Assembly (NCBI GenBank): GCA_964393545.1
Contig: CAYMUB010000059.1
Span: 58,075 to 122,074, forward strand
From: CAYMUB01 sp964393545
GTDB taxonomy: Bacteria > Patescibacteriota > Microgenomatia > Daviesbacterales > UBA10151
Direction of reading: 5' to 3'
DNA length: 64,000 bases
Below are positions 28,260-36,999 of this stretch, in pieces. The notes under the pieces are model-generated. The model saw only the letters and a list, made by a program, of their open reading frames with translations, searched no databases and had not been told where the DNA came from. Position 1 is the first letter of the stretch; every line of letters begins with the position of its first letter. Both the position numbers and the translations under genes were made by a program.

Positions 28260-29960
28260 ATGAATTTAATAAACAAAAAAGTGATATTGTTTCTAATTTT
28301 AATTCTGGCATTATTAATTAGGATAATAGATTTAAAAGGTTTTTCCCCTGGTCTTTATCTGGATGAAGCATCAATGGCCTACGATGCTTATTCTTTGGGA
28401 ACAAGGGGTACTGATCAATTTGGAAAAAGCTTTCCCACCTATTTGAGATCTTTCGCGATGTATCAGGCTCCCTTGTATACTTATTTGTCAATAATTCCAA
28501 TTAAACTATTTGGCATGAATGCCATAGCTATAAGACTCGTATCTATAGTTTCAGGAATGCTGACAATTCTATTAGTTTATTTTCTAGTGAAATTAATATC
28601 CCCTTTTTATAATGAAGAATCAGGTTTAGTCAGTGCCTTTGTTTTATCAATTAGTCCTTGGCACATTCTTTTTAGTAGAAATGCTTTAGAGGCAAACTTA
28701 GGTTTATTTATTTTCATACTAAGTTTATATTTGCTTTTGCGCTCTGTATACAAAAAAAATAAATATTTGATATTTTTTGGCTTACTAACTCTAGCTATCA
28801 CAAGTTATGCCTATCATTCATATCGTTTTACTTCAGTTATTGTATTAGTACTACTTTTCCCCATTTTCTTCTGGAATAAACTTATAGGATTGAGAAAAAT
28901 TTATTTAATAAGCGGTATTCTCTTCTTCTTAATCTTAATTCCCCAAATACTTATTTTTAATACCCCAGGTAGTCTAAGACGGTATGAATTGCTTCAATAC
29001 ACATCAGATAGTTATTTTAAAAAGAATGGAGGATCATTCATTTCAATACCAGGAGGCAGATTTCTTTTTAGCGGCAGGCTATTCTTGAGTAAATATTTTG
29101 ATTATTTATCACCAAGAAGTATTTTTCTTGAATCTGATCCAGCAGTTACAAAAAGCATACCAGAACTTAGCTCTTTTTATACCTGGATGTTTCCTTTTTT
29201 TCTCTTAGGACTAATACAAGTAATTAGAAAATATCATAATAGAACAATTATTTTTATGCTGTCAGTTGGATTGATCAGTCTAATTCCGGGAGCTATTACA
29301 ACAGACAATTTATATCTTCTTAGAGTCTTAAACTACTTATTGGTTGTTTCAATTATTATATCTTTAGGATTATTAGCAGGAATTATATTAATCAAAAATA
29401 ATTTTTTAAAGGCTGTTTTATTAGTCTCATTATTATTTATTAGTCTAGTAAATTTGAATATTAATTATTTCCATTTATCTAAACATGAGCGGAAAGCAGA
29501 CTATAGTGGGTTATTTAATGAGTTATTTCAATTTACCAAAGAAAAAATGGATTCTCATGTGGTTGTGGAATTGTCAGAACCTAATGTATACGGTATAGCA
29601 TTGTATGTATATAAATACGACCCAAATAAGTATCAGCAGGATATTAACCTGGACTTAAACAATTATTATGGTGATGTACCAGTTCCGAAGACTTTCGCCA
29701 TAGAAAATTTAAGTATTAGGCCCATTGATTGGGAAAAAGATATTTATATAGACCAATATTTAGCAGGGGATGAGAGGACAATAGCAGAATACAAAGCACT
29801 AGAAAGTGGGTTGAATTTGGTAAAGAAATTTACTGCCAACTTAGATCTTCATTATGTAGCTATTTATAAGACTAATCCTCTAAAAAAATGCCAAATATTG
29901 TTAAACAAGCTTAAAGATCTTGATAGGTTAGATTATCACTGCAAGCAGATATTACAATGA
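28260..29960 (+). CDS. PMT/GT39-type GT-C glycosyltransferase
   Basis: 566 aa. LDEASMAYDAYS carries the acidic pair (35-36), and the downstream signature reads GTRGTDQFGKSFP instead of KTGKDEYG. SPWHILFSRNALEAN marks the second loop. The third-loop motif is degenerate (FLESDPAVTK then SSFYTW). A C-terminal outer domain of about 150 residues ends with two cysteines in the last 17 residues (CQILLNKLKDLDRLDYHC), unusual in this set and possibly disulfide-linked outside the cell. It is the third full-length member preceded by a short partner gene and overlaps the next gene as ATGA. Confidence 0.76.
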   Translation: MNLINKKVILFLILILALLIRIIDLKGFSPGLYLDEASMAYDAYSLGTRGTDQFGKSFPTYLRSFAMYQAPLYTYLSIIPIKLFGMNAIAIRLVSIVSGMLTILLVYFLVKLISPFYNEESGLVSAFVLSISPWHILFSRNALEANLGLFIFILSLYLLLRSVYKKNKYLIFFGLLTLAITSYAYHSYRFTSVIVLVLLFPIFFWNKLIGLRKIYLISGILFFLILIPQILIFNTPGSLRRYELLQYTSDSYFKKNGGSFISIPGGRFLFSGRLFLSKYFDYLSPRSIFLESDPAVTKSIPELSSFYTWMFPFFLLGLIQVIRKYHNRTIIFMLSVGLISLIPGAITTDNLYLLRVLNYLLVVSIIISLGLLAGIILIKNNFLKAVLLVSLLFISLVNLNINYFHLSKHERKADYSGLFNELFQFTKEKMDSHVVVELSEPNVYGIALYVYKYDPNKYQQDINLDLNNYYGDVPVPKTFAIENLSIRPIDWEKDIYIDQYLAGDERTIAEYKALESGLNLVKKFTANLDLHYVAIYKTNPLKKCQILLNKLKDLDRLDYHCKQILQ

Positions 29961-31303
29961 AAATTAATCGTTTAGTTTTAACTATTTTCTTATTGGGATT
30001 ATTGCTTCGTTTAATGCTTATTCCTTTTGGAAATCATGGAGATATATTAAGTTTAGCTAATTGGGGAAAGTGGATTTATTTTAATGGTCCACAGGGCTTT
30101 TATGAACATAAGGTATGGACTTATGCATCACCAACTCAACTGCCTTTTTTTAATTTTCTGATGGCATTTGCTTATATAGGCTATTACCAGACATTAGAAT
30201 TAATGCGTTGGTTAACGTTTAATATTGTTCCTCATTTGGCACCTGGCCACATGTTATGGTGGTTTGATTGGGTGAAATGGTGGGAGAGTATGCTTGTGCC
30301 AGCAAGTCTTTTCTTTCCTTTAACAGACCTCCACTATGGATTTATTATGTGGATTAAAATCTTGCCAATTACCGCAGATTTGATTTTAGCAATGATAATT
30401 TACAATTTTGGCAAAAAACACTTAAGTATATCAAAGGCGTTACTATTATCATCTTTATTCCTTTTTCTGCCATTTAGTTGGTATTTAAGTTCTTTTTGGG
30501 GACAGTATGATCAAGTTGCAACCTTACTGTTAATAGGTTCTTTTTTTCTTTTATCCAAGCGATATTTTCTATTTTCAGCTATTTTTTCTTTTCTTGCGAT
30601 ACAAATAAAACCCACTTCCGGATTCTTTTTACCCTTTTATGTATTCTATTTTCTCCGGCAAAAACCAAATTTAAGAAATATAATTACTTCTTCTTTGGGA
30701 ATAGGAGCGGTGTTTTGGTTAACAACAATGCCTTTTTCAACAAGAAATACATTTGAGTATACTTTCCATGTAATTTTAAGTAGAGTTTTAAATGATAGAT
30801 GGTTGCTGGCAAATCATGCTTTTAATTTCTGGGCTTTTTTAATCCCGCAAGTAGAGAAAGCAACTATACCTATCCTGGGTTTACCAGCTTTTATCTGGGC
30901 AAGTCTATTTCTGTTTGGTTTCAATGTTTGGTCAATCATATTAGTTATCAGGAGAAATGATCTAAAGCATCTCTTAATTGGCCTTTATTTAGTAGGAGGA
31001 GGAAGTTACCTTTTCTATATTGGTCAGCTAGACCGCTATTTTTTTCCTGTTGTTTTTATCCTAGGACTACTTAATTTTTATTTCCCCAAGCTTTTAAAAT
31101 TGTGGATTATAACTTGTATGCTTTACTCAATAAATCTCTTCTACTCATGGGGATTTCCATTTTTACCAAATAATCAAAACTGGCAGGATTTAAATATAAT
31201 CAGGATTTTTAGTTTAGCACAGGTTGTAGTATTCTTTGCATGTTTACATCGGATGAGATTGCTACAGTACAAAAGAATTCCTTTCTTAAATAAAAAAACA
31301 TGA
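29957..31303 (+). CDS. GT-C-like membrane glycosyltransferase
   Basis: 448 aa, about 10 helices. The first outer loop has NHGDILSLANWGKWIYFNG and is unusually rich in tryptophan. SSFWGQYDQVATLLLIGSF followed by IQIKPTSGFFLPFYVFYFL resembles the WGQxD and lysine-proline motifs of PIG-M/ALG6/GT87-like transferases. These use dolichyl- or polyprenyl-phosphate sugars. The start and stop both overlap neighbours as ATGA, tying it to the PMT-type gene before it and the lipid-sugar synthase-like GT2 after it. The GT-C class is likely; the exact family is uncertain. Confidence 0.62.
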   Translation: MKINRLVLTIFLLGLLLRLMLIPFGNHGDILSLANWGKWIYFNGPQGFYEHKVWTYASPTQLPFFNFLMAFAYIGYYQTLELMRWLTFNIVPHLAPGHMLWWFDWVKWWESMLVPASLFFPLTDLHYGFIMWIKILPITADLILAMIIYNFGKKHLSISKALLLSSLFLFLPFSWYLSSFWGQYDQVATLLLIGSFFLLSKRYFLFSAIFSFLAIQIKPTSGFFLPFYVFYFLRQKPNLRNIITSSLGIGAVFWLTTMPFSTRNTFEYTFHVILSRVLNDRWLLANHAFNFWAFLIPQVEKATIPILGLPAFIWASLFLFGFNVWSIILVIRRNDLKHLLIGLYLVGGGSYLFYIGQLDRYFFPVVFILGLLNFYFPKLLKLWIITCMLYSINLFYSWGFPFLPNNQNWQDLNIIRIFSLAQVVVFFACLHRMRLLQYKRIPFLNKKT

Positions 31304-32034
31304 GTTCCAAAGTTGTAATAGTCATGCCCGCATATAATGCAGCAAAAACTATTAAAGATACGTACCAGGAGATTCCTGAGCGATTTAGAAGAAATATTAT
31401 TTTAGTTGATGATCATAGTAAGGATAATACGGTTGATGTAGCAAAGAGTTTAGGTATCCGGGTTTTTACTCATTCCAAAAATCTAGGTTATGGAGGTAAC
31501 CAAAAAACTTGCTACTTAGAGGCTTTAAAGCTTAACCCAGATATTGTAATAATGCTTCATCCTGATTATCAATACGACGCAACTCTGATAGAGGAACTTG
31601 TAAGACCTATTGAACAGGGAAGATTTGATTTTATGTTCGGTTCCAGGATACAAAACAGATTCTCTGCTTTAGCTGGGGGTATGCCGGCTGTTAAGTATTA
31701 TGTTAACAGAATAGTTTGTCTTCTGGAAAATACCTTACTTGGGGTTAATTTTACTGAACATTTTTCAGGATTCCGGGCATACTCTAGTAAGTTACTTAAA
31801 ATAGTACCCTTCCAATATTTTTCTGATGATTTTATTTTTGATCAACAAATGACAATCTCTGCTTTAAGCTATAAATTTAAAATCGGGGAGATTCCTATAC
31901 CAACTAGGTATCATCAGAAGGCCTCGTCAATACAATTTATAAAGGGGACAAAATTTATTCTAGAGATTTTTTGGGTAATTTTTCTCTATCAACTGCACAG
32001 ATTAGGTTTATTTAAAAACAGGCTTTTTTCCTAA
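31300..32034 (+). CDS. GT2, polyprenyl-phosphate sugar synthase-like
   Basis: 244 aa. VIVMPAYNAAKTI, ILVDDHSKDNT and HSKNLGYGGNQKTCY follow the dolichyl-phosphate mannose/glucose synthase-like branch of GT2. The metal site reads HPDYQYD (87-93) rather than a plain DXD. A hydrophobic C-terminal segment could attach it to the membrane. Such enzymes make the lipid-phosphate sugars that GT-C enzymes consume, so it may feed the neighbours in this operon. Its 3' end overlaps the convergent 32008 gene by 27 bases. Confidence 0.8.
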   Translation: MSSKVVIVMPAYNAAKTIKDTYQEIPERFRRNIILVDDHSKDNTVDVAKSLGIRVFTHSKNLGYGGNQKTCYLEALKLNPDIVIMLHPDYQYDATLIEELVRPIEQGRFDFMFGSRIQNRFSALAGGMPAVKYYVNRIVCLLENTLLGVNFTEHFSGFRAYSSKLLKIVPFQYFSDDFIFDQQMTISALSYKFKIGEIPIPTRYHQKASSIQFIKGTKFILEIFWVIFLYQLHRLGLFKNRLFS

Positions 32035-33660
32035 AAGATTTTGTTTAAAAGGGAGAAAAATTAATACCAGAAGACCAATCAAGGTTAGAATTAAAGAAAT
32101 TTTGATTAAAGGTGTATTTTGATACTTAATATCAACTTTATGTTTGCCTTTGGGGAACTCAAAACTCATTCTTCCTTGTTTATCAATCTTATAGTCAACG
32201 ACTTTATTATCTAAGTATAGGGTTTGGCCGGGAAAGTAAAATTGGCCTAACGAGCTTATTTCTTCTTTTTGAACCTCGATATCAAAAGAAAGTTGGTTAG
32301 TATTATGCCTTGTATTGGATGTTCTTACTTCTTTTCCAATAACTTCATTCCAGGGTTTATTCAATAATTTAGGATCTGCATGAATTGGTAGGTATTCATT
32401 GAAAGTATTAGTTGTCACCTCTGTTTCTAAATCTAAGTAACTCTCAATTGGAAAGTTAGTGTACTGGTTAATATTGATATGATTTCTATTTGTATAAACA
32501 GTAATAAGTATTAAGAAAACAAAGACAAATATTTTTCTCTTTGGAAGAGTTGATAATATAATCCCAGCACAAACAGAAGCTACAAATGATGAAGGCAGGA
32601 TAAGTCTAAATGGAAAATCAATGGAAATAAATTTTACTAGAGTTTTCCAAATTAGTGCAGAAGAATCTTGTGTAAGGAATATGCTCAATGCAAAACTAGA
32701 TAAAAGAAAAATTCCTAAGTGTCGGTATTTGGGTGACAATCTTTTGAAAATGATTAAAAAGAAAAGAATAATAATAGATATCCATTGACCAATACCTAAT
32801 TGGAATGAAATTTCACCATTTTTTGCATTATTAATAATAGGACTGTAGCCCCACTTTGAATACAAAAGTTGATTGAAGTTGATAAAGTTTCTCTCATAAA
32901 GTTTTGTGATTCCTTCTTCCTTATGGACTCTTGTAAATTGATTGTAATAAGTAGCAGGTATTAAATAGAATGAAGATAACAAAACTCCAAGTAGTGCTCC
33001 AAGTACTACATTTTTAGTAAATACGGGCTTTTTATTAGTATCCAAAAACTCCCAAACAACAAAAAGTAAAACTATTGGTGATAGAAAAACTAGATGCATT
33101 ATATGTGAAAGAATTACACCAGAAAGGCTTATTCCTAATAAACTGATACCCCATCTAGAATTTTCTTTTATAAGGTGGATACCCCAAAATATTAATGGTA
33201 AGAAAGTAAATATGAAAGCTATGCCTAAAGATGCGCTAACAAATATGATGAGGAAGTGATAAGGCAGCCATAAATATAATATAGAAGATAACAGAGCAGA
33301 TAATTTATCTTTAAATAAGCTCAGAACAAAAAAATACATAGTAAAACCGGATAGTATATAGGACAGAATAAATAAAGCCTTGATGGTATTTGTTATATCA
33401 AAACCCAACTTTAGAAAAAGAAGACCAATTATCCAAGGTAAATTATAAGAAAAGAAAAAAAGCGGATATCCAAAACCGTTTGCAAGTCTACCTATCCAAT
33501 AGGGTGGAAATTGACCATCGTTTACTGACTGAGAGTAGTAGTATAGTCTAACCACTTGATGCCAAATGTCATGAGCGGTAAAAAGTCCAGGATGGAAAAG
33601 AGCTTTTATTCCAATAAGTGAAAACAATAAAATAATCAAAAGATAGATCCACTTGGTCAT
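32008..33660 (-). CDS. YfhO/PTPS-related GT-C-like membrane protein, motif variant
   Basis: 550 aa on the minus strand, related to the trio at 75-5021. The first loop reads AHDIWH (29-34), so the second aspartate of the DD motif is replaced by isoleucine. FPPYWIGRLANGFGYPLFF and DFPFRLI correspond to the family signatures, and a beta domain near the C-terminus has FYFPGQTLYLDNKVV before the last helix. It is a single-gene unit with an extended -10 box 6 bases before the ATG. It may be catalytically altered or act on a different donor. Confidence 0.68.
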   Translation of the reverse strand: MTKWIYLLIILLFSLIGIKALFHPGLFTAHDIWHQVVRLYYYSQSVNDGQFPPYWIGRLANGFGYPLFFFSYNLPWIIGLLFLKLGFDITNTIKALFILSYILSGFTMYFFVLSLFKDKLSALLSSILYLWLPYHFLIIFVSASLGIAFIFTFLPLIFWGIHLIKENSRWGISLLGISLSGVILSHIMHLVFLSPIVLLFVVWEFLDTNKKPVFTKNVVLGALLGVLLSSFYLIPATYYNQFTRVHKEEGITKLYERNFINFNQLLYSKWGYSPIINNAKNGEISFQLGIGQWISIIILFFLIIFKRLSPKYRHLGIFLLSSFALSIFLTQDSSALIWKTLVKFISIDFPFRLILPSSFVASVCAGIILSTLPKRKIFVFVFLILITVYTNRNHININQYTNFPIESYLDLETEVTTNTFNEYLPIHADPKLLNKPWNEVIGKEVRTSNTRHNTNQLSFDIEVQKEEISSLGQFYFPGQTLYLDNKVVDYKIDKQGRMSFEFPKGKHKVDIKYQNTPLIKISLILTLIGLLVLIFLPFKQNLLGKKPVFK

Positions 33661-33666
33661 ATTTTC

Positions 33667-33675
33667 ATTTTATCA
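33667..33675 (-). promoter_or_regulatory. extended -10 (TGaTAAAAT), leaderless start of the 32008-33660 gene
   Basis: On the minus strand TG, one base, then TAAAAT (33672 down to 33667) ends 6 bases before the ATG at 33660. Transcription would begin at or just inside the start codon region. No clear -35 box is seen. Confidence 0.55.
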
Positions 33676-33721
33676 TCATTCATGATAATGAATAGCATTT
33701 ATAGGGATAAATTGTTAACAT

Positions 33722-33727
33722 TATTCT
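33722..33727 (+). promoter_or_regulatory. -10 (TATTCT) of the 33734 operon
   Basis: TATTCT ends 6 bases before the ATG at 33734, the same distance as at the other unit heads, but the TG extension is missing. A weak TTATAG at 33699-33704 would be a -35 at 17 bases. There is no Shine-Dalgarno site. Confidence 0.42.
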
Positions 33728-33733
33728 AGCTAC

Positions 33734-35407
33734 ATGAAAAAAATTGTCTACTCTACTCTTTTTGTTATTGTCTTAGCCTCATTTCTTTTAAGATTCTATA
33801 AAGTAACTGAAAATCCTCCTTCTTTAAACTGGGATGAGATCTCCATTGCCTATAATGCCTATTCAATACTAAAAACTGGTAAGGACGAATGGAAGCAGCC
33901 TTTTCCCATACATTTCAAAGCCTATGGAGAGTATAAGTTACCTATGCAAATATACCTGAGTATTCCAGGTATATACATATTTGGACTAAATGAGTTAGGT
34001 GTGAGAATTACACCTGTAATTTATGGTGTGCTGACTATTCTTATAATCTTCTTTTTAGGAAAAGAGTTGTTTGAAAGTGAACTTGCTGGGCTTGTATCTG
34101 CTTTCTTGCTTGGAATCTCTCCTTGGCATATTCAATTAACCAGAGGGTCATTTGAGTCTTCACTGGCAACACTCTTTATAACAATTGGAGTTTGGTTTTT
34201 TGTTAAAGGTTTTAAGAACCCAAGATGGTTTATTTACTCTATGGTACCATTCGCTCTTTCAGTATTTACTTATAATTCTGCCAGACTTTTTACCCCATTA
34301 TTTTTGATAGCTTTATTTATTTTATACAGGAAACAATTGGGAAGATTTAAAAAAACTATAACAGTATCTATAATTGTTTTTGTCATTTTACTCTTACCTC
34401 TTGTGCCGTATCTTTTGAGTGGAGAAAGAAGCGCCAGGTATAAATTAGTCAGCATTACTGATGATCCAGGGTTGGTACAGAGGGTAAATCAAGGCAGGGG
34501 ACATTCTAAATTTCCTCAACCATTACCTAAAATAATTCATAATAAAATTACTTATACATCTGTCTCTTTTATTACCAACTATCTTTCTCATTTTACTCCA
34601 AGTTTTTTGTTTATATCAGGAGCACCTCATAAACAACATCATGTTCAGAATATGGGGGAACTGTATTACTTTCAAGCTCCATTTCTAATATTGGGATTAA
34701 TATATTTGTTTAAATCAAAGAATACATATACTAAATTATTATTATCCTGGTTATTACTAGCATTTATACCTGTTTCAGTAACTCAGGATAGTATTCCTCA
34801 TGCACTTAGAACCTTACTGGTAGTACCTTTCTATCAGTTAATGAGTGGGTATGGTTTTGTTGTAAGTTTAAAGTGGTTTAAAAGATTTTCAATACTATCT
34901 AGATCATTCTTTGTCTTGATTCTTATTTCATCTATAGTAGTAAGTATAGCTTGGTATTTATATAACTATTACTACATATACCCGGTATCTTATTCAAGAG
35001 ATTGGCAATATGGATACAAACAAGCCGTAGATTATGTTAAAAATCATGAAAATGAGTATGACATGGTAGTTTTTACCAGGCATTATGGTGAACCACATAT
35101 GTTTACCTTGTTTTATTTAAATTATGATCCTGCAAAGTATCAGAATGATTCTAATTTAGTTAGATTTGAGACTTTTGACTGGGTCAGAGTATTAAAGTTT
35201 GATAAATTCTACTTTCCTGATTTAGGAGATGAGGGTACCAGGTTTAAAGATATTATTAAGAATAATCCAGAGAAGAAACTACTCTTTATCGGGAGGAATA
35301 ATGATTTCCCTCTTAATTTACCACGACTATATTCCATAAATTTTCTTAACGGAGAAAGAGCCTTTGATGTTGTGGAAGTTAAAACAAAGGAGGAAAAGGC
35401 CAAATGA
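33734..35407 (+). CDS. PMT/GT39-type GT-C glycosyltransferase
   Basis: 557 aa. WDE (33-35) with AYSILKTGKDEWKQPFP opens the protein, SPWHIQLTRGSFES marks loop two, and the third loop has FISGAPHKQHHV then GELYYF, a histidine-rich variant of GDxxPR. A C-terminal outer domain of about 130 residues follows. First of three tandem PMT-type genes. Its last codons include an accidental or real GGAGG (35389-35393) 10 bases before the next start, and its stop overlaps that start as ATGA. Polyprenyl-phosphate sugar transfer at the outer face is expected. Confidence 0.78.
   Translation: MKKIVYSTLFVIVLASFLLRFYKVTENPPSLNWDEISIAYNAYSILKTGKDEWKQPFPIHFKAYGEYKLPMQIYLSIPGIYIFGLNELGVRITPVIYGVLTILIIFFLGKELFESELAGLVSAFLLGISPWHIQLTRGSFESSLATLFITIGVWFFVKGFKNPRWFIYSMVPFALSVFTYNSARLFTPLFLIALFILYRKQLGRFKKTITVSIIVFVILLLPLVPYLLSGERSARYKLVSITDDPGLVQRVNQGRGHSKFPQPLPKIIHNKITYTSVSFITNYLSHFTPSFLFISGAPHKQHHVQNMGELYYFQAPFLILGLIYLFKSKNTYTKLLLSWLLLAFIPVSVTQDSIPHALRTLLVVPFYQLMSGYGFVVSLKWFKRFSILSRSFFVLILISSIVVSIAWYLYNYYYIYPVSYSRDWQYGYKQAVDYVKNHENEYDMVVFTRHYGEPHMFTLFYLNYDPAKYQNDSNLVRFETFDWVRVLKFDKFYFPDLGDEGTRFKDIIKNNPEKKLLFIGRNNDFPLNLPRLYSINFLNGERAFDVVEVKTKEEKAK
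35389..35393 (+). promoter_or_regulatory. Shine-Dalgarno-like GGAGG before the 35404 gene
   Basis: GGAGG within AAAGGAGG lies 10 bases before the ATG at 35404, inside the end of the upstream reading frame. It is one of very few good ribosome-binding sites in the host genes of this window. It may also be chance in a lysine-glutamate-rich stretch. Confidence 0.4.
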
Positions 35408-36999
35408 TGAATAGTAAAGTTCTGTTAATCATTATCTGTTTAATCTTTCTATTTACAAGATTATATAAATTGTCTGAAATTCCTCCGTCAGTATATTGGG
35501 ATGAAGCATCGATTGGATACAATGCCTATTCAATTGCTCAAACTGGAAAAGATGAGTGGGGAAAATTTCTACCTATACATTTCAGAGCTTTTGGTGAATT
35601 CAAATTACCAGTTTATATTTATTCGGCAGTACCTTTTGTAAAAATTCTTGGTTTAAACATTTTTTCAGTTAGGTTACCTGCAATCTTATATTCACTGATG
35701 ACCATAATTCTGGTTTATTTAATAGTTAAAAAAATATTTGACAATGATAGAGCTGCTTTATTTAGCAGCTTCTTTTTGTCTATCTCCCCCTGGTTTTTTA
35801 TTTTTTCAAGAGCAGGTTATGAAGTAACAGCAGGTATTATGTTTTTTATGATGGGTATTTACTCATTTATCTTAACTGAGAAGAGCAAGCTATATTTAAT
35901 AATTTCTACCTTATGTTTTATTCTAACTCTTTACAGCTACAACAGTTTTAGGATGATTTCTCCAATAATATTTTTCCTGTTGCTGACTCTCCATTTACGC
36001 AAAAATTTTACTTTGAAAAATATAGGCTTGATAATTATCTCGATATTATTTTTTGGCATAAGTCTGATTCCTATTATCCGACTATCCTTGTATGATGCTG
36101 GTTTTGTAAGAACTCAAGCTTTCAGATTATTTCCAACAGTACAACAAGTCTATGATTTACAAGGTAAACCCCATTTTCAATTAATCTATGATAGATCCGG
36201 TGCAGTAAATTGGTGGCAAAATTTATCTACCATAATCAATAACTATTTGCTTCACCTAAGCCCCAATTTTTTGTTACTTAATGGAGATCCTAATCCCAGG
36301 CATCAACAGCCTGGTTTTGGACAAATCTATATTCTAGATCTAGTTTTGATTGTCTTGGGAATATCTTATATATTTTCTTCTAAAAAGAGATGGTCCTATC
36401 TCATATTAGTCTCCTTATTTTTGTCTCTTACTGCTGCTGTTTTATTTAAAGAATCTCCACATGCGCTAAGATCCTTACCTATTATTCCTTTTCTGGCAAT
36501 TTTAAATGGGATAGGAATAAGCCACTTTTTATCTAAAAGAGGAAAGAAATTTTTGATCATTCTAATCAGTATTTATATGTTGCTTTTCGGAAATTATTTT
36601 ATTTCCTTTGTAAATACTTACTCTACTAAAACTTCTCTAGATTGGCAGTATGGATACAAGAAAATTTATAGTGATTATGGAGCAACATTTTCAAAATACG
36701 ATCATATAATTATTTCGGATCAGCATGCCCAACCTTATATTTTTGCCCTCTTCTATCAACAATATAGTCCTGTTAAGTTCCAAACCTCAGCCATAAGAAG
36801 CGATGTTGATAAATGGGGATTTTCTACTGTAAAAAGTTTTGATAACTTTATATTTGATAAACTAACTATAGAAAAATTGCCTAAAGGAAATAATCTAGTA
36901 TTTGCTACCACTATTGATAAATTAGATATTCCGTACAAGAATGTGATGTTAAATCTGGATAAAAGTGTTGCTTTTTATGTATATGAATTTCAAAAATAA
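35404..36999 (+). CDS. PMT/GT39-type GT-C glycosyltransferase
   Basis: 531 aa. WDE (32-34) with AYSIAQTGKDEWGKFLP, loop two SPWFFIFSRAGYEV, and a complete third-loop motif NGDPNPRHQQPGFGQIY. About 11 to 12 helices and a C-terminal outer domain of about 110 residues. It starts with an ATGA overlap (a second ATG follows immediately), and the next gene begins inside its 3' end. Second of the tandem trio. Confidence 0.78.
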   Translation: MMNSKVLLIIICLIFLFTRLYKLSEIPPSVYWDEASIGYNAYSIAQTGKDEWGKFLPIHFRAFGEFKLPVYIYSAVPFVKILGLNIFSVRLPAILYSLMTIILVYLIVKKIFDNDRAALFSSFFLSISPWFFIFSRAGYEVTAGIMFFMMGIYSFILTEKSKLYLIISTLCFILTLYSYNSFRMISPIIFFLLLTLHLRKNFTLKNIGLIIISILFFGISLIPIIRLSLYDAGFVRTQAFRLFPTVQQVYDLQGKPHFQLIYDRSGAVNWWQNLSTIINNYLLHLSPNFLLLNGDPNPRHQQPGFGQIYILDLVLIVLGISYIFSSKKRWSYLILVSLFLSLTAAVLFKESPHALRSLPIIPFLAILNGIGISHFLSKRGKKFLIILISIYMLLFGNYFISFVNTYSTKTSLDWQYGYKKIYSDYGATFSKYDHIIISDQHAQPYIFALFYQQYSPVKFQTSAIRSDVDKWGFSTVKSFDNFIFDKLTIEKLPKGNNLVFATTIDKLDIPYKNVMLNLDKSVAFYVYEFQK

